Assembly (NCBI GenBank): GCA_009772935.1
Contig: WOUR01000001.1
Location: 124,001 to 188,000 of the forward strand
Direction of reading: 5' to 3'
Length of the DNA: 64,000 bases
Source: Rhodospirillaceae bacterium
GTDB lineage: Bacteria; Pseudomonadota; Alphaproteobacteria; Reyranellales; Reyranellaceae
Part shown: in pieces, positions 25,781 to 34,209 of the stretch
How the letters are laid out: each line of letters begins with the position of its first letter
How positions within the stretch are numbered: the first letter of the stretch is position 1
Made by a program: the position numbers and the translations under genes
Notes under the pieces: generated by a model
The model's database searches: none
What the model was told of the DNA's origin: nothing
Seen by the model: only the letters and a program-made list of their open reading frames with translations

Positions 25781-26139
25781 CCCGGCGGGAGCGGGCGGCC
25801 CGCGATACGCTCGCCGAGCGCCGTGAGTGCGACCCAGCACGCTTCGCGATGCTCAGGACTGAGGGCAATCGTGCCCCCGGTCGCCAGCGTGCAGGCATAG
25901 GCGACGATCCGGACGAAACGCTGCGGCAGCACCTCGAAAAGATGCTCGTCGATGAGGGCGCCGACTTCGACGGCCAGCCCCGTTTCCTCGCGCACCTCGC
26001 GCACCAGCGCCGCCCGGTCCTCTTCTCCCGGGTCGGGCCGCCCGCCTGGCAAGTCCCATTCGTCGCGCTCGTTGAGCAGCAGCAGAACGCGACTATCGTG
26101 AATCAACACGCCTTTGATCGAGAGGGGATAGAGGCTCAT
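25732..26139 (-). CDS. Nudix hydrolase
   Basis: A 135-aa pyrophosphohydrolase. The Nudix box is complete: GGRPDPGEEDRAALVREVREETGLAVE in outline, that is G-x5-E-x7-REUxEExGU, at about residues 28-50. It hydrolyses a nucleoside diphosphate linked to an unknown group. The ATG at 26139 is 2 bases after the upstream gene's stop; ATG 26166 would overlap that gene and is a weaker choice. The C-terminal region is short and unassigned. Confidence 0.85.
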   Translation of the reverse strand: MSLYPLSIKGVLIHDSRVLLLLNERDEWDLPGGRPDPGEEDRAALVREVREETGLAVEVGALIDEHLFEVLPQRFVRIVAYACTLATGGTIALSPEHREACWVALTALGERIAGRPLPPGYLGAIRQAACQPLSP

Positions 26140-26141
26140 GA

Positions 26142-26675
26142 TCAGTAAGGTTGTCTTGTTAGCCATCGACGATACAGCAAGGCGCGATCCGCCACCTGAT
26201 CTCGGCCGCATCGCGCCCGCACATCGTATTTGTCCGTTCCCTGTCCGGGCTGGATGCGGGCGAACTCGCAGTCCTTGCCCTGCTCCCAGGCTTCATGGGC
26301 CTGCCTCAAAGCCGGAACAACCGGCTCATATTCGACGCCCGTCTGCTTCTTGCCTCCCTCCGCATCCCACGCCGAATAGCGAGTGATGAGCGTCGCCAAG
26401 GCAGCGTCCATAAGCCTGGACCAGACTTCGGCTTCCGCGGACGCGCAATACATTCGCTTGTTCGATTGGTACGTATCCTCGGTGGTCTGATCGCAGTTGC
26501 GCGTTTCGATGCCAATGCACTGGCGCGTGATGTCTACGCCTGTTTGCAGTAGAGCCTTCTCGGCCGCTTCGATGCAGTTCACGATCAACTGTTCACTGGC
26601 CTTGTAGTCTTTTGCCTCGCGGGCGCTGGCGGGCAACGCAAGCAACACACCAGCAACCACCCAGAGCCATCGCAT
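26142..26675 (-). CDS. LprI-like (DUF1311) periplasmic protein
   Basis: A 177-aa protein with a signal peptide (residues 1-18, LWVVAGVLLALPASA). The mature part has six cysteines. The end (DVRARCGRDQVADRALLYRRWL) fits the lysozyme-inhibitor LprI N-terminal domain pattern C..D.T..R...L. That family is secreted and inhibits lysozyme in mycobacteria; elsewhere the role is unknown. Upstream and adjacent to the Nudix gene. Confidence 0.65.
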   Translation of the reverse strand: MRWLWVVAGVLLALPASAREAKDYKASEQLIVNCIEAAEKALLQTGVDITRQCIGIETRNCDQTTEDTYQSNKRMYCASAEAEVWSRLMDAALATLITRYSAWDAEGGKKQTGVEYEPVVPALRQAHEAWEQGKDCEFARIQPGQGTDKYDVRARCGRDQVADRALLYRRWLTRQPY

Positions 26676-26718
26676 GTCTCAGCCCTCCCCGGCGGCCGGA
26701 CTATACAACCTCCCAAGA

Positions 26719-26750
26719 GAAAAGGCCGGGGATCGCTCCCCGGCCTTTCC
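26719..26750. terminator. bidirectional intrinsic terminator after groL
   Basis: AAAGGCCGGGGA (26721-26732) and TCCCCGGCCTTT (26737-26748) form a perfect 12-bp stem with a 4-base loop; the stem's own A and T runs give U-tracts both ways. It lies just downstream of groL on the minus strand. Confidence 0.85.
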
Positions 26751-26772
26751 GCATTCTTGAGAAGAATGGACT

Positions 26773-28416
<1,644 letters not shown>

Positions 28417-28464
28417 CTATTCCTCTCGAATGTTGTGGATGTCTTCAGTGATGCCGAGCGAAGC

Positions 28465-28779
28465 TCAGGCGGCCTTCTTCATCGAGGCGGAGCTCTCGAT
28501 GATGCCCATGATGTCGGATTCCTTCATGATCAGGAGATCCTGGCCATCGAGCTTGATCTCGGTGCCCGACCACTTGCCGAACAGGATGCGGTCGCCCTTC
28601 TTGACGTCGAGCGGGACCAGATTGCCCTTCTCGTCGCGGGCGCCCGGACCGACCGCCACGATCTCGCCTTCCATCGGCTTTTCCTTGGCAGTGTCGGGAA
28701 TGATGATCCCGCCCTTGGTCTTGCCTTCTTCCTCGACGCGCTTGACCACGACCCGGTCGTGAAGCGGACGGAACTTCAT
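28465..28779 (-). CDS. groS: co-chaperonin GroES
   Basis: The 104-aa 10-kDa lid of Gro[18 protein letters not shown] at the N-terminus, the mobile loop [16 protein letters not shown] and [15 protein letters not shown] are characteristic. ATG 28779 follows GGAGGAAG. First gene of the groES-groEL operon, controlled by the CIRCE element 64 bases upstream. Confidence 0.98.
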   Translation of the reverse strand: MKFRPLHDRVVVKRVEEEGKTKGGIIIPDTAKEKPMEGEIVAVGPGARDEKGNLVPLDVKKGDRILFGKWSGTEIKLDGQDLLIMKESDIMGIIESSASMKKAA

Positions 28780-28842
28780 GTGACTTCCTCCAGTGAACTG
28801 TTGACCCTGCGCGACCTCGCGGCCGCAGCGAAAGGATTGCTG

Positions 28843-28869
28843 TCAGCACTCTCAGAGAGTGAGTGCCAA
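28843..28869 (-). promoter_or_regulatory. CIRCE operator (HrcA binding site)
   Basis: On the plus strand TCAGCACTC, a 9-base spacer, then GAGTGCCAA. This matches consensus TTAGCACTC-N9-GAGTGCTAA at 16 of 18 positions. HrcA repressor binds it and is released on heat shock. hrcA itself is not in this window. Confidence 0.92.
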
Positions 28870-28879
28870 TGGCGCACGG

Positions 28880-28908
28880 GATGTAGGGTTGTCGGATGCC
28901 GGAGTCAA
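28880..28908 (-). promoter_or_regulatory. groES-groEL sigma-70-type promoter
   Basis: On the minus strand TTGACT (28908-28903), 17 bases, TACATC (28885-28880). Transcription would start near 28873, directly at the edge of the CIRCE operator, which is where HrcA blocks initiation. Confidence 0.6.
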
Positions 28909-29059
28909 GGCACGCAACAAAAGGTTCCCAAAGTAGGCTCGCACTAGCAGCAATCACCCGAGACTGCTGCTAAGTCTTTGATTTGGAACGATTTTTGCTG
29001 ATTTTCCGAGAAGGGTGCGTAACTATTATCCCCGGCGCACCAAGTCAAGGAGGACTTAT

Positions 29060-29326
29060 ATGGATCGTAGTTTTGTTGCGCAGCTCAACGATTACCGCAT
29101 TACGACCGCCGAAATCCTCTACTGGATGCCCGATCATAAGCACGTTCTGCAAAGTTTCGTCTGGCAGAGCCTGGATCTGGCCCCTCGTTACCCGGCCCTC
29201 ACCAAATTCCTCGATTTCTGGGAGCGCAATCTCGACGGCAAGGTCCATCGCGTGCGCGTCGCCAACGCCCAGCTCGTGAAGCCGGCCGAATTCCGCTTCT
29301 CCTGCGGGCTATACGCGCTGCACTGA
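29060..29326 (+). CDS. usg: Usg family protein
   Basis: An 88-aa protein of the alphaproteobacterial Usg family. The diagnostic run TTAEILYWMPDH, LQSFVWQSLDLAP and LTKFLDFWERNLDG is present. Function unknown; in relatives it is a conserved single small gene. ATG 29060 follows AAGGAGG. The 3' end overlaps the convergent nitronate monooxygenase remnant by 18 bases. Confidence 0.9.
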   Translation: MDRSFVAQLNDYRITTAEILYWMPDHKHVLQSFVWQSLDLAPRYPALTKFLDFWERNLDGKVHRVRVANAQLVKPAEFRFSCGLYALH

Positions 29327-29658
29327 GCGGCACGCCGCGTCGTACTCGGCGGCGGTGCGCCGGACGAGTTCGGCGACCGTCGGGACGTCCGCCACGCCCG
29401 AGACCGAATGGCCGGCGCTCCAGATGTCTTTCCAGCGCTTGGCGTCCGGCCGTTCGCGCTCGGCCGCGTTGATGTCCTTGGAAATGTCGATCTTGCCGCG
29501 CGCCGGCAGGTTGTCCGGGTCCAGGCCGGCCGCGGCGATCGACGGGCGCAGCATGCTGGTTTCGAGCCCGGTGAAGGCCCGCGTCAGCAGCACGTCGTCG
29601 AGGCGGCTCGACACCAGCATCTGCTTATAGGCGTCCTTGGCCAGGCTCTCGCGCGTGG
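29309..29658 (-). pseudogene. nitronate monooxygenase, 3' fragment (gene split by transposon)
   Basis: The C-terminal 113 codons of an NAD(P)H/FMN nitronate monooxygenase, continuing the 5' fragment at 34219-34851. The frame runs RESLAKDAYKQMLVSSRLDD, then SMLRPSIAAAGLDPDNLP. Removing the transposon plus one 8-base duplication joins the fragments in frame into a 324-codon gene of normal family length, with no other lesion. An internal ATG at 29620 could in theory restart translation, but this piece lacks the FMN site. Confidence 0.9.
29651..29658. repeat. target-site duplication, left copy
   Basis: GCGCGTGG, repeated exactly at 34219-34226. The bases outside differ, so the duplication is exactly 8 bp, as in IS1-family insertion. 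Confidence 0.93.
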
Positions 29659-29675
29659 GGTAGTGTCCTAATTTG
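29659..29675. repeat. left terminal inverted repeat
   Basis: GGTAGTGTCCTAATTTG, exactly inverted at 34202-34218. It contains the stop codon of the outermost left gene (CTA at 29668-29670 on the plus strand). Confidence 0.93.
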
Positions 29676-29976
29676 GTTGGCGCTTCCGGATTCCGCGAAG
29701 TCGGGCCGCGAAGGTGTCGTTGCCGGACACGTGCGCCATGCAGAATTTCGAGGCTGGATATCGACTGTAGTTGCAGCCATCCCGCTCGCAGGTCCGCTTT
29801 GACGCGTCGATGCCAGCCATCTTGGCCACCTCGCCGCTTTCCCAGAGCTTTTCCGTTTCGAGCTGAGCCATCTCCAGCGTCGCGATCAATTCGTCTTCCG
29901 TGGCGAATTTTCGCTGTCGAAGTTGGTAGAGCCGCTCAGCTAATGGATGTCGGATAGGTTGTTTTGACGCGGCCAT
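29668..29976 (-). CDS. transposon passenger: small Cys-rich (zinc-ribbon-like) protein
   Basis: A 102-aa protein. The N-terminal two thirds are helical and charged. Residues 63-83 hold CERDGCNYSRYPASKFCMAH, a C-x4-C-x11-C-x2-H arrangement that could bind zinc. ATG 29976 follows AGGAGG. The stop codon TAG is supplied by the left terminal repeat (CCA AAT TAG), so the coding end is fused to the transposon end. I do not recognise the family. Confidence 0.7.
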   Translation of the reverse strand: MAASKQPIRHPLAERLYQLRQRKFATEDELIATLEMAQLETEKLWESGEVAKMAGIDASKRTCERDGCNYSRYPASKFCMAHVSGNDTFAARLRGIRKRQPN

Positions 29977-30000
29977 GAAGCCTCCTGGATCAGCAGCCCT

Positions 30001-30219
30001 CTAATTTGATCGGTGGCCGTTGTGGCCCCATCGCCACCAAGCGAAAATCGAGATGGCGCTGAGAACCGCCAGCGCCGGCCACGAATGGGTGTCGTATCGA
30101 GCGTGAGACCAAAGATAGAAGCACCACCACATCAGGCCCAAGAGGATGAGCACATAGAGGGCATTGTAAGCGCCCCGCAGATAGGCCTTCCGTTCGGGCG
30201 TGTTCGAATTGGGTTTCAT
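30001..30219 (-). CDS. transposon passenger: small two-helix membrane protein
   Basis: A 72-aa protein with two hydrophobic segments, at about residues 19-35 (LYVLILLGLMWWCFYLW) and 47-63, separated by a short polar turn, with a basic N-terminus. Its ATG (30217-30219) overlaps the upstream gene's TGA as ATGA, so translation is coupled. Unrecognised; small two-helix proteins next to regulators can be membrane effectors, but nothing here proves that. Confidence 0.65.
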   Translation of the reverse strand: MKPNSNTPERKAYLRGAYNALYVLILLGLMWWCFYLWSHARYDTHSWPALAVLSAISIFAWWRWGHNGHRSN

Positions 30220-30518
30220 GCCCTCGCCCTCTGCTCTGCCACGATAGCCGCCCGCACCGCGTCGAGCGGCGATCTGATCCCGCCCAGGTGCAGCACGGCG
30301 TAGAATCGGCGCCGGGTGCTGCCGTCGACCGGAGACGACCATGCATAGGCCCGCGTGGCCTTCGGGTGCCCCTCTAGGTCAAAGACGTGCACGACGCCTT
30401 CCCAGGCGGTCTTGCCCTCGTAGAGCTCTTTGACGGGCACGGCTTCGACCAGCACGGATTTCCCGCCGTGTTGCCCTTCGACAGCCTGCTTCAACTGGTC
30501 GGCGCTGACTTCTGACAT
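30216..30518 (-). CDS. transposon passenger: hypothetical 100-aa protein
   Basis: A 100-aa soluble protein of mixed alpha/beta character (VLVEAVPVKELYEG, GVVHVFDLEGHPKATRAYAW, RRRFYAVLHLGGIRSPLDAV). No catalytic motif is evident. ATG 30518 follows AGGA. It is followed by the coupled membrane protein gene. The family is unrecognised. Confidence 0.65.
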   Translation of the reverse strand: MSEVSADQLKQAVEGQHGGKSVLVEAVPVKELYEGKTAWEGVVHVFDLEGHPKATRAYAWSSPVDGSTRRRFYAVLHLGGIRSPLDAVRAAIVAEQRARA

Positions 30519-30665
30519 TTCGATCCTGTATGCTATAGGAACGCATGCGGGAGGGTGCGGCACGGGCGATTAACTCCGCGCCGCAGCCTCAACCGCTACG
30601 TTTTTTTCGCGCGCTCTTTGCGCACATTAACTCCTCCTTTCCTTCATGACCTTGGGGGTAAGGGG

Positions 30666-30723
30666 TGGCGGTCATCAGCCGCCAGGATCAGGCCGTGGGG
30701 TGCATTCCTGCGGCCTGATTTTT
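30666..30723 (+). terminator. tandem hairpins with U-tract, no gene on this strand
   Basis: TGGCGG (30666-30671) with CCGCCA (30679-30684), then ATCAGGCCG (30687-30695) with CGGCCTGAT (30711-30719), then five T. It reads as a rightward intrinsic terminator, yet no plus-strand gene lies before it inside the transposon. It sits just past the stop of the minus-strand XRE-ImmA gene. It may end a small RNA running from the 30.52-30.66 kb gap; otherwise that gap shows nothing but two copies of ATTAACTCC. Confidence 0.5.
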
Positions 30724-31858
30724 AATGGCCCTCGACCAACCGCGGACGGAAGGGAACAACCCTCTGCCCGAGATATCCGCTCGGAAGGCCACACAGGGTT
30801 TCAATGTCCGCCAAGTTGAGCGAAAGCGCGTGTTCTATGTCAGCCTTCGTCTGCACGCCTTTTTCAATCAGGAGCCTCATCGACTCTCCCAGAATGCTCG
30901 GCGGCCGAACCTGGAACTGATCGTCTAGCGGTTCGCGCTTTCGTATGTTTCTCACGTTCATCTGCCGCATGATGTAGCTGAACTGGTTGTCGTTGATAAT
31001 TCCCAGATCCTTGCATCGATAAGCCATAGCCGAGATAGAGACGCCCCACTTCTCCTTGAGAAACAGGAAGTGGTTAAGCGATGTGCCGAGCACTTCTCGG
31101 CTGAATGTTTCTTGCGGCAACAAGAGGGCGCTAGCGAATCTGTTTGCCTGTTTTTCTATTGTCGCGAGATTGTTTGCGGTTACTTCGACTGTGGAATGCA
31201 AAATGATATGGGCCACTTCGTGCGCCAAATCGAAGGTCCCGCGCGGCCCGCTTTCAACGTCTGCAGACAGAAGCACATAGGGGCGCCCCTCCTGCCAACA
31301 GGAAACAGCGTCCATGTCGGGGCAAGACACAGCCTCCTTCACCAAGATGATCCCGTTCGACTCAATGAACGCGGACAAGTCGCGCACCGGCCCGCGCCCT
31401 AGCCCCCAGTGATCGCGCAGCAAATCTGCGGCCCGCTCAATGTCCGCGGCGTCACTGGACAGAACGTCGAAATCTATCTGAGGCAGGTTAATTTCAGGCA
31501 GGTGAAGAAATTGCTCAAGATATCGCGTGATATCGGCCGCCCATTCCAAGCGACGAGCTACCCGCTTTCGATGGTGCTGCTCCATCCGCTTCAGGCCGCG
31601 CCAGAAGGGTTGCACTGCAGACCGCGATCTAGACGTCACAAAAAAAGAAGGTGGCTGTGCAGTCGCCACTATCATGCGGCTCATGACTTCTCCGCTTGGA
31701 GAGGAAAGGCCGCTCTCGTAGCGAGCTACCGCTTGCTTCGTCACGCCCAGCATATCGGCAAATGCCTCAATCAGCAGACCGCGCGCCTCCCTCGCCTCAC
31801 GGATGCGCTCGGGAATGGGCTTGGATAGCCCTCGGTCTGAACGCGTTAACTCATTCAT
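30722..31858 (-). CDS. transposon passenger: XRE helix-turn-helix ImmA/IrrE metallopeptidase
   Basis: A 378-aa fusion. Residues 17-55 form an XRE helix-turn-helix (IREAREARGLLIEAFADMLG, TKQAVARYESG). The ImmA/IrrE zinc peptidase domain (about 150-260) has HEVAH at 213-217 and the third ligand in IEKQANRFASALLLP at about Glu235. In ImmA and PprI/IrrE such proteins cut a repressor to switch on genes after a signal; the fused form is common beside toxin-antitoxin and phage-defence genes. ATG 31858 is 9 bases after the 239-aa gene, so they form an operon. Base composition is lower in GC than the chromosome. Confidence 0.88.
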   Translation of the reverse strand: MNELTRSDRGLSKPIPERIREAREARGLLIEAFADMLGVTKQAVARYESGLSSPSGEVMSRMIVATAQPPSFFVTSRSRSAVQPFWRGLKRMEQHHRKRVARRLEWAADITRYLEQFLHLPEINLPQIDFDVLSSDAADIERAADLLRDHWGLGRGPVRDLSAFIESNGIILVKEAVSCPDMDAVSCWQEGRPYVLLSADVESGPRGTFDLAHEVAHIILHSTVEVTANNLATIEKQANRFASALLLPQETFSREVLGTSLNHFLFLKEKWGVSISAMAYRCKDLGIINDNQFSYIMRQMNVRNIRKREPLDDQFQVRPPSILGESMRLLIEKGVQTKADIEHALSLNLADIETLCGLPSGYLGQRVVPFRPRLVEGH

Positions 31859-31867
31859 CGCACTTCA

Positions 31868-32587
31868 CTAGCTGCTAGCCTTCTTGCTGAATGTTTCGGC
31901 GACACGATCTCGCAGGCGAATCTTCTCCTTGGGGTCTGGCGTCGAATCCACGGCCGGAATCTTGCCGCCGCTGCGTTCGATTTCTTCGAGAACGTCAATG
32001 AGACCGACATACTCATTGCAGTCTGCCGCCGGGGACGCCCAACAGAGATGCGAGACTCTACCATCCTTCGCGATGCTGAAGGTGAGCCAAGCATACAAGA
32101 CCGGAATTTCATCAAGCACTTCCACCATTGGCTTGCGGTCAATATGCGAGAATAAATCGGTTTGCAGCCGAATGCGGAAATCCTGTCGACTGTCGCTCTG
32201 GTCCGGAAAGCTCTGTTTATCTTCCGTCCGACAAACGTGCGCGACAGCACGAGTGCCTGTGATTTCCAACCAATGCCAGGGCCCCCATGGCATCGCCTTG
32301 AGTTCCGTGCGCCATGGCAAATCACCAAGATTGCAATATCGATCGATCTGGTGCGCGATCCCTATTCGACGGAAATGACCGCGCATGTCGTGCCCAAGCG
32401 GATTGTTCAGGAACGACTCGCCTTCAAAGAGGTGATTCGCCAGATAGCAACCCTCCTGAACCGCCCGGTAAAGGGGCACATCGCCAGACTTGGGAAATCC
32501 GAGGCGAAGTCGGTCCTGAATGGCAGGTAGGAGAGGCATGAGGCTGACCCGAGTTGTTGAGGTAAACCAGTTTCCCGAATTTGCCAT
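31868..32587 (-). CDS. transposon passenger: unknown 239-aa protein, partner of the XRE-ImmA protein
   Basis: A 239-aa soluble protein I do not recognise. Features are a Trp-rich core (MPWGPWHWLEITG), a histidine-containing GHDMRGHFRRIGIAHQ, a beta-rich middle (IPVLYAWLTFSIAKDGRVSHLCW) and an acidic, charged C-terminus. The constant position just before a stand-alone XRE-ImmA gene suggests a partner or substrate. It could be a sensor, toxin or cleavable factor, but no catalytic motif supports one over another. ATG 32587 lies 32 bases after the small XRE gene. Confidence 0.7.
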   Translation of the reverse strand: MANSGNWFTSTTRVSLMPLLPAIQDRLRLGFPKSGDVPLYRAVQEGCYLANHLFEGESFLNNPLGHDMRGHFRRIGIAHQIDRYCNLGDLPWRTELKAMPWGPWHWLEITGTRAVAHVCRTEDKQSFPDQSDSRQDFRIRLQTDLFSHIDRKPMVEVLDEIPVLYAWLTFSIAKDGRVSHLCWASPAADCNEYVGLIDVLEEIERSGGKIPAVDSTPDPKEKIRLRDRVAETFSKKASS

Positions 32588-32619
32588 TCTAGGTCAACTG
32601 GATTACCTCTTTTTCCTCT

Positions 32620-32859
32620 TCATTTCTTGTCGCCGGGTGCCGATCTGAGTTTCTGCGCGAGGCGCTCATAATGTACCGCCCTCTGTTGGGCTAGCTCGGC
32701 AACAGCCCGCTCCCAGCCTTTAGGGGGTGATCTTAGCGCCTGCGCCTCTGGCCCGAGGCGAGCTTGGCGCACTGTGGCCACCGACACTCCGAGGGCCTTG
32801 GCAAGGTCAGGATGGTCGACCCTCAGAAAGAGGGCGTCGGTCGCTTTTTTGAAGTCCAT
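32620..32859 (-). CDS. transposon passenger: small XRE-like DNA-binding protein
   Basis: A 79-aa protein. Residues 13-33 (VDHPDLAKALGVSVATVRQA) form a helix-turn-helix with recognition helix VSVATVRQ; the rest is helical and basic. Divergent from the transposase across a 70-base region with overlapping promoters and a 10-bp inverted repeat. It is a probable repressor of the transposase and of the passenger operon. ATG 32859 is used; an upstream start at 32874 would add five residues. Confidence 0.72.
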   Translation of the reverse strand: MDFKKATDALFLRVDHPDLAKALGVSVATVRQARLGPEAQALRSPPKGWERAVAELAQQRAVHYERLAQKLRSAPGDKK

Positions 32860-32913
32860 TGTATGCACTCGCATTGACAGAGTCACAATTCTGTATATGA
32901 TACTGCATACAAT
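32858..32913. promoter_or_regulatory. inverted-repeat operator between XRE gene and transposase
   Basis: ATTGTATGCA (32858-32867) and TGCATACAAT (32904-32913) are perfect 10-bp inverted repeats 36 bases apart. They flank the transposase promoter and overlap the transposase start point and the XRE start codon. Minus-strand TTGAAA (32918-32913)-N17-TACAGA (32895-32890) is a possible XRE promoter. The pair could be two half-operators for a looping or cooperatively bound repressor. Confidence 0.6.
32874..32901 (+). promoter_or_regulatory. transposase promoter
   Basis: TTGACA (32874-32879), 16 bases, TATGAT (32896-32901). A start near 32908 leaves a 21-base leader with AAGGA seven bases before ATG 32929. 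It is the best sigma-70 match in the window. Confidence 0.7.
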
Positions 32914-32928
32914 TTCAAGGACAGACAA

Positions 32929-33753
32929 ATGAACCGCCTCAACCTCGACCGCCGCACCCAGATCGTTTCCGCCCTCGTCGAGGGCAACTCGATCCGGTCG
33001 ACCGAGCGGATGACCGGCGTGCACCGCGATACGATCATGCGGCTGTTGGTCGAGGTCGGCACCGGCTGCGCGGAAATCATGGACGAGAAAATGCGCGAGC
33101 TTCCCTGCAAGCGGGTGCAGGTGGATGAAATTTGGTCCTACGTCGGCAAGAAGCAGCGCCACCTCAAGCCGGAAGACGACAAGGCTCGCCTCGGCGATCA
33201 GTGGACCTTTGTCGCCATCGACGCCGATACCAAGCTCGTCCCGGCCTATCGCGTTGGCAAGCGTACCTGGAGCGATGCGACCATCTTCATGAAGGACCTT
33301 TCCTTGCGGATGGCGAACCGGGTGCAGCTTTCGACGGACGGCCTTGCGGCCTATGCCGACGCGGTCGAGCGCGCTTTCGGTGCCGATGTCGACTACGGGC
33401 AGGCGGTAAAATTCTATGAAGCCGCGCCCTTGGGCGAGGGGCGCTACAGCCCGCCCGAGGTGGTCGATATTGAGCGCTCGGTGGTCGCCGGCCGCCCGGA
33501 CGAGAAGCATATCTCGACCAGCATCATTGAGCGCCAGAACCTCACCATGCGCATGAGCATGCGTCGCTTCACGCGCCTGACCAACGGCTTCTCGAAGAAG
33601 CTGGAGAACATGAAGGCTGCCGTCTCGCTGCACTTCGCGCATTACAACTTCGTGCGGCAGCACAAGACGCTGCGGATGACGCCGGCTATGGCGGCGGGCG
33701 TCGAAAAGGGCCTATGGTCGCTGCATCAACTCGTGGAGCGAACCTCAAGGTGA
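32929..33753 (+). CDS. IS1-family transposase
   Basis: A 274-aa DDE transposase in one unbroken frame, unlike IS1 of E. coli, which needs a frameshift. An N-terminal helix-turn-helix (about residues 18-48, SIRSTERMTGVHRDTIMRLL) is followed by the IS1 InsB-like core: first Asp in VQVDEIWSYVGKKQRH (about 65), second in STDGLAAY (about 139), and the Glu in STSIIERQNLTMRMSMRRF (about 203). The family typically makes 8-9 bp duplications, in agreement with the 8-bp duplication here. ATG 32929 follows AAGGA. Complete and apparently functional. Confidence 0.93.
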   Translation: MNRLNLDRRTQIVSALVEGNSIRSTERMTGVHRDTIMRLLVEVGTGCAEIMDEKMRELPCKRVQVDEIWSYVGKKQRHLKPEDDKARLGDQWTFVAIDADTKLVPAYRVGKRTWSDATIFMKDLSLRMANRVQLSTDGLAAYADAVERAFGADVDYGQAVKFYEAAPLGEGRYSPPEVVDIERSVVAGRPDEKHISTSIIERQNLTMRMSMRRFTRLTNGFSKKLENMKAAVSLHFAHYNFVRQHKTLRMTPAMAAGVEKGLWSLHQLVERTSR

Positions 33754-33776
33754 GGCCGCTCCGCCGGGAGGGCGCC

Positions 33777-33983
33777 GTGAATGACAAAAAGCCTTTGCGC
33801 GTTGAACTTGTAAATCCTCCAGCCGGAGACAATCCCTGGCGGACTCAAGGTGATTATCTTGAGGATCGCCGGCAGGATGCCAATCGCTACCGTTGGAATG
33901 TAGCCGTTGCCTTGGCGAGCATCGTAAGCACCATTGCAACAGCCGCTATCGCCATCGTGACCATTCTCGGCATCGCGAAATAG
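33777..33983 (+). CDS. transposon passenger: small tail-anchored membrane protein
   Basis: A 68-aa protein. The N-terminal 40 residues are polar (GDNPWRTQGDYLEDRRQDAN); residues 42-66 are one hydrophobic helix (VAVALASIVSTIATAAIAIVTILGI), so it is a tail-anchored inner-membrane protein. GTG 33777 follows GGGAGG. It lies 23 bases after the transposase and is likely co-transcribed. Unrecognised. Confidence 0.65.
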   Translation: MNDKKPLRVELVNPPAGDNPWRTQGDYLEDRRQDANRYRWNVAVALASIVSTIATAAIAIVTILGIAK

Positions 33984-34014
33984 CGCCGCCCGGTCGAGAA
34001 TCAGGGAGGGCTCG

Positions 34015-34209
34015 ATGATCGAAGAAAAGACATTTGCCGCGACGAGCGCGTCTCAGGCGGAGGCCGACGCTACTGAATGGCTAAGCCGGCAGGAGGGGAT
34101 ACAGGTCATTAGCTTGGCCGCCCGCAAGAATTCGGAAGATTCCCTCGCGGACGAAAAGAAGGTTGGCTGGATCGCGACCGTCACTTATCGCCACTTCAAT
34201 TCAAATTAG
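34015..34209 (+). CDS. transposon passenger: hypothetical 64-aa protein ending in the terminal repeat
   Basis: A 64-aa soluble protein (ATSASQAEADATEWLSRQEG, QVISLAARKN, GWIATVTYRHF), possibly a small alpha/beta fold. ATG 34015 follows GGGAGG. Its TAG stop (34207-34209) is inside the right terminal repeat (TCA AAT TAG), mirroring the left-end gene. Unrecognised. Confidence 0.65.
   Translation: MIEEKTFAATSASQAEADATEWLSRQEGIQVISLAARKNSEDSLADEKKVGWIATVTYRHFNSN

Noticed and set aside
29014..29041. GGTGCG...CGCACC dyad before usg as a riboswitch
   Set aside because: A 6-bp stem with a 16-base loop and no conserved core is not enough, and the usg ribosome-binding site is outside it.
32860..33663. 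Minus-strand frame extending the small XRE gene across the transposase
   Set aside because: It is antisense to the transposase and its promoter. Only the last 79 codons form a helix-turn-helix protein.
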